From the NCBI RefSeq assembly GCF_900114015.1, contig NZ_FORN01000008.1, forward strand, positions 62,001 through 126,000: a DNA stretch of 64,000 bases. The letters are read 5' to 3'. Shown here one piece after another: positions 61,820-64,000 of the stretch. Every line of letters begins with the position of its first letter. Positions within the stretch are counted from its first letter, which is position 1. This stretch comes from Caulobacter sp. UNC279MFTsu5.1 (GTDB lineage: Bacteria; Pseudomonadota; Alphaproteobacteria; Caulobacterales; Caulobacteraceae). The notes under the pieces are model-generated. The model did no database searches, had not been told where the DNA came from, and was given only the letters and a program-made list of their open reading frames with translations. Position numbers and translations under genes: made by a program.

Positions 61820-62662
61820 GTGACCGTTTCCGAGGCCGAGAGCGAGGTGTTCGCACCGGCGTCCATCGCATTCCAGTTCGTCGAGGCGCGTCTGAAGGGC
61901 GTGTCGGTTCCCGACTATCCGGGCGGCGTGCTGCCGAGCTCCATGGCCGAAGGCTACGCGGTCCAGGACCTGGCCATCGACCTGTGGCCCGACGAATTGG
62001 CGGGCTGGAAGGTCGGCCTGGTTCCCCCCCAGCACCGCGAACGCCTGGGCGCCGAGCGCCTGGCCGGCTGCATCTTCAGGACCAAGATCTGGAACGCGGA
62101 CGAGGCGCCCACGCCGTTCCGCGCCATCGCCGGCGGCTTCACCGCCGTCGAGGCCGAGTTCGTCATCCGCCTGGGCAAGGACGCCCCGGCCGGCAAGACC
62201 GAATGGACCGCCGAGGAAGCCGCCGACTATGTGGGCGAGTTGATGGTGGGCATCGAGATCGCCGGCAGCCCGCTGGCCGCCATCAACGCCCTGGGTCCGC
62301 CCATCGTCGCCTCGGACTTCGGCAACAACGACGGCCAGATCCTGGGTCCCGTGGTCGAGAACTGGCGCGACATCGCCTGGGAGGACATGCCGGCCGAGAC
62401 CTTCATCAACGGCGTGTCCGTCGGCAAGGGCGGCGCGGCCTCGATCCCCGGCTCGCCCCTGGCGGCCCTGGCCTTCCTGCTGGGCCACGTCGCCGCGCGC
62501 GGCCGTCCGCTGAAGAAGGGCATGCTGGTGACCACCGGGGCCAGCACCGGGATCCACGACATCGCCGCCGGCGAGACGGCCCGCGTGGACTTCGGCCCGC
62601 TGGGGAGCGTCGCCTGCGTCGCCGTTCCGGCCTTGGGCGAGAACGCGCTGCGGGAAACTTGA
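61820..62662 (+). CDS. 2-keto-4-pentenoate hydratase / FAH-family protein
   Basis: 280 residues from GTG 61820, 9 bases after GGGAGG; GTG 61799 lies ahead of the ribosome site and is unlikely. The family C-terminal module is clear: TAVEAEFVIRLGKDAP with the acidic metal ligand, then VGELMVGIEIAGSPL, ASDFGNNDGQILGP and SPLAALAFLLGHVAARGRPL. The FAH/MhpD family hydrates or cleaves 2-keto acids with a divalent metal, in the cytoplasm. With an ExuT-like carrier next to it and a shared sugar operator, it probably acts on a keto-deoxy sugar acid rather than an aromatic meta-cleavage product. The substrate is not shown. Confidence 0.83.
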   Translation: MTVSEAESEVFAPASIAFQFVEARLKGVSVPDYPGGVLPSSMAEGYAVQDLAIDLWPDELAGWKVGLVPPQHRERLGAERLAGCIFRTKIWNADEAPTPFRAIAGGFTAVEAEFVIRLGKDAPAGKTEWTAEEAADYVGELMVGIEIAGSPLAAINALGPPIVASDFGNNDGQILGPVVENWRDIAWEDMPAETFINGVSVGKGGAASIPGSPLAALAFLLGHVAARGRPLKKGMLVTTGASTGIHDIAAGETARVDFGPLGSVACVAVPALGENALRET

Positions 62663-62684
62663 GTTTTGACGCGTTTCTTCGAGC

Positions 62685-62696
62685 GAACCGGTATCC
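62685..62696. promoter_or_regulatory. CCGG-centred operator-like site before the ExuT-like gene
   Basis: GAACCGGTATCC in the hydratase-ExuT gap matches the core of the 21158 and 61747 sites (A-C-C-G-G-T-x-T-C-C). It is 85 bases before the carrier's start. Confidence 0.5.
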
Positions 62697-62780
62697 CCTT
62701 CGCCCGAAAACGCTCTAGAGATCGAAAACCGGCGGGGGCGTCGGAATAATTACAAGCCCAAGGGTGAGGATGTGACGTCC

Positions 62781-64000
62781 ATGGACGCTCCAACGATGCC
62801 GGCTCCGTCTGCGAAGATCGGGCGGTACAGGTGGGTCATTGTCGGCCTGCTGTTCCTGGCGATGGTGATCAACTATGTCGACCGCCAGACCATCAGCCTG
62901 CTCAAGCCCAACCTGAGCAAGCAGTTCGGCTGGTCCGAGACCGACTACGCCGACCTGGTGTTCTATTTCCAGATGACCTACGCCCTCGCCTACCTGGCCT
63001 GGGGCAAGATCATGGACAAGATCGGGGCCCGCTGGGGCTTCGGCGTCGCCTTCCTGATCTGGCAGATCGCCCACATCGCCACGGCCTGCGCCGGCCACCT
63101 GCGCGGCTTCATGCTGGCCCGCATGGGCCTGGGCGTCGGCGAGGCAGGCGGCTTCCCGGGCGGCATCAAGGCCGTGGCCGAATGGTTCCCCAAGAACGAG
63201 CGCGCCCTGGCCACCGGCATCTTCAACGCCGGCACCAATATCGGCGCCATCGTCACCCCGCTGGTCGTGCCGGGCATCGCCCTGACCTTCGGCTGGCAGA
63301 TGGCCTTCATCGTCACCGGCGTGGTCGGCCTGCTGTGGCTGCCGCTGTGGCTGATCGTCTATCGCCGCCCGCGCGAGCAGACGCGCCTGTCGGCCGCCGA
63401 GCTGGCCCATATCGAGCAGGACCCGGCCGATCCCGTCGAGAAGATCGGCTGGCTCAAGCTGCTGGGCAAGAAGGAGACCTGGGCCTTCGCCCTGGGCAAG
63501 TTCCTGATCGATCCGATCTGGTGGATGTTCCTGTTCTGGCTGCCCGACTTCCTGGGCAAGCGCTACGGCCTGGACCTGAAGACCTTCGGCCCGCCGATCG
63601 TGGTCGTCTATCTGATGAGCGACGTCGGCAGCGTGGGCGGCGGCTGGCTGTCGTCCAGCCTGATGAAGCGGGGCTGGAGCATCAACAAGGCTCGCAAGAC
63701 CACCCTGCTGGTCTGCGCCCTGCTGGCCCTGCCCGTGGTCTTCGCGGCCAATGTCTCCAACCTATGGAGCGCGGTGCTGATCATCGGCGTCGCCACCGCC
63801 GCCCACCAGGGCTTCTCGGCCAACCTCTACACCCTGCCGTCGGACGTGTTCCCGCGCGGCGCGGTCGGCTCGGTGGTCGGCATCGGCGGCATGCTGGGCG
63901 CGGTGGGCGGCATGGTGTTCTCCAAATATGTCGGCCAGGTGCTGGAGACGATCGGCACCTACACCCCGATCTTCATCGTCGCCGGCAGCGTCTATCTGAC
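62781..64000 (+). CDS. exuT: ExuT-like hexuronate MFS transporter (cut by window edge)
   Basis: 406 codons are present and open to the last base. ATG 62781 is preceded by GAGGA (10 bases); GTG 62772 is an alternative. Typical ACS-family sequence: VIVGLLFLAMVINYVDRQTI, LAYLAWGKIMDKIGARWGFG, MGLGVGEAGGFPGGIKAVAE with WFPKNERALATGIFN, and late SDVFPRGAVGSVVGIGGM. It carries hexuronates such as glucuronate with protons across the inner membrane. It completes the path from the GH67 product to ManD. Its downstream neighbour and C-terminus are outside the window. Confidence 0.9.
   Translation, partial: MDAPTMPAPSAKIGRYRWVIVGLLFLAMVINYVDRQTISLLKPNLSKQFGWSETDYADLVFYFQMTYALAYLAWGKIMDKIGARWGFGVAFLIWQIAHIATACAGHLRGFMLARMGLGVGEAGGFPGGIKAVAEWFPKNERALATGIFNAGTNIGAIVTPLVVPGIALTFGWQMAFIVTGVVGLLWLPLWLIVYRRPREQTRLSAAELAHIEQDPADPVEKIGWLKLLGKKETWAFALGKFLIDPIWWMFLFWLPDFLGKRYGLDLKTFGPPIVVVYLMSDVGSVGGGWLSSSLMKRGWSINKARKTTLLVCALLALPVVFAANVSNLWSAVLIIGVATAAHQGFSANLYTLPSDVFPRGAVGSVVGIGGMLGAVGGMVFSKYVGQVLETIGTYTPIFIVAGSVYL

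Overview
The window is GC-rich DNA with strong third-position G/C bias. It carries TonB-dependent receptors, a PstS gene behind a three-repeat Pho box, and short palindromic intergenic repeats. The gene content (glucuronoxylan enzymes, an ExuT-type carrier, halogenase-like flavoproteins beside sugar genes, Ku/LigD, OtsAB) points to an alphaproteobacterium of the Caulobacter/Phenylobacterium group. That assignment is inference from gene content; there is no rRNA or tRNA gene to confirm it. I see no CRISPR array, prophage or insertion sequence.

Layout. 1-23 kb is mainly a plant-polysaccharide (xylan, glucuronoxylan) utilisation region: three tandem FAD-dependent tryptophan-halogenase-like genes, a GH67 alpha-glucuronidase divergent from a mannonate dehydratase and its GntR regulator, a GH3 glycosidase divergent from an SGNH esterase, a carboxypeptidase-regulatory-domain TonB receptor and an aldose 1-epimerase. 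Between these lie HU, a LytS/LytTR-type two-component pair, and small unknown genes. The same sugar theme returns at the right end (61.8-64 kb) with a 2-keto-4-pentenoate-hydratase-like enzyme and an ExuT-like carrier. Both ends share a CCGG-centred operator-like sequence.

22-39.4 kb is a catabolic island in two parts. Part A is Rieske oxygenase, LigB-type extradiol dioxygenase, acetamidase/formamidase and an AraC regulator, divergent from TauD-type dioxygenase, SDR and VOC proteins. Part B is a tightly packed leftward operon: TonB receptor, MFS carrier, RutA-like flavin monooxygenase, RutB-like hydrolase, M20 amidohydrolase, RutF-like flavin reductase, a second TauD-type dioxygenase and a uronate-dehydrogenase-like protein. 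Part B looks like a Rut ring-opening core joined to a different downstream pathway with dedicated uptake. It is my best candidate for an undescribed system; the substrate is unknown.

39.6-44 kb holds PstS and envelope or cell-wall genes (DUF882/M15-like protein, L,D-transpeptidase). 44-55.4 kb holds storage-glucan and stress genes: a GT4 glycosyltransferase, an amylo-1,6-glucosidase-like protein, GH15, then otsB-otsA-ku in one leftward run. 55.5-61.3 kb holds a VirJ-like hydrolase, a BlaI/BlaR1-type pair with twin operators, and ligD. The ligD gene carries an in-frame copy of the intergenic palindromic repeat in an interdomain linker.
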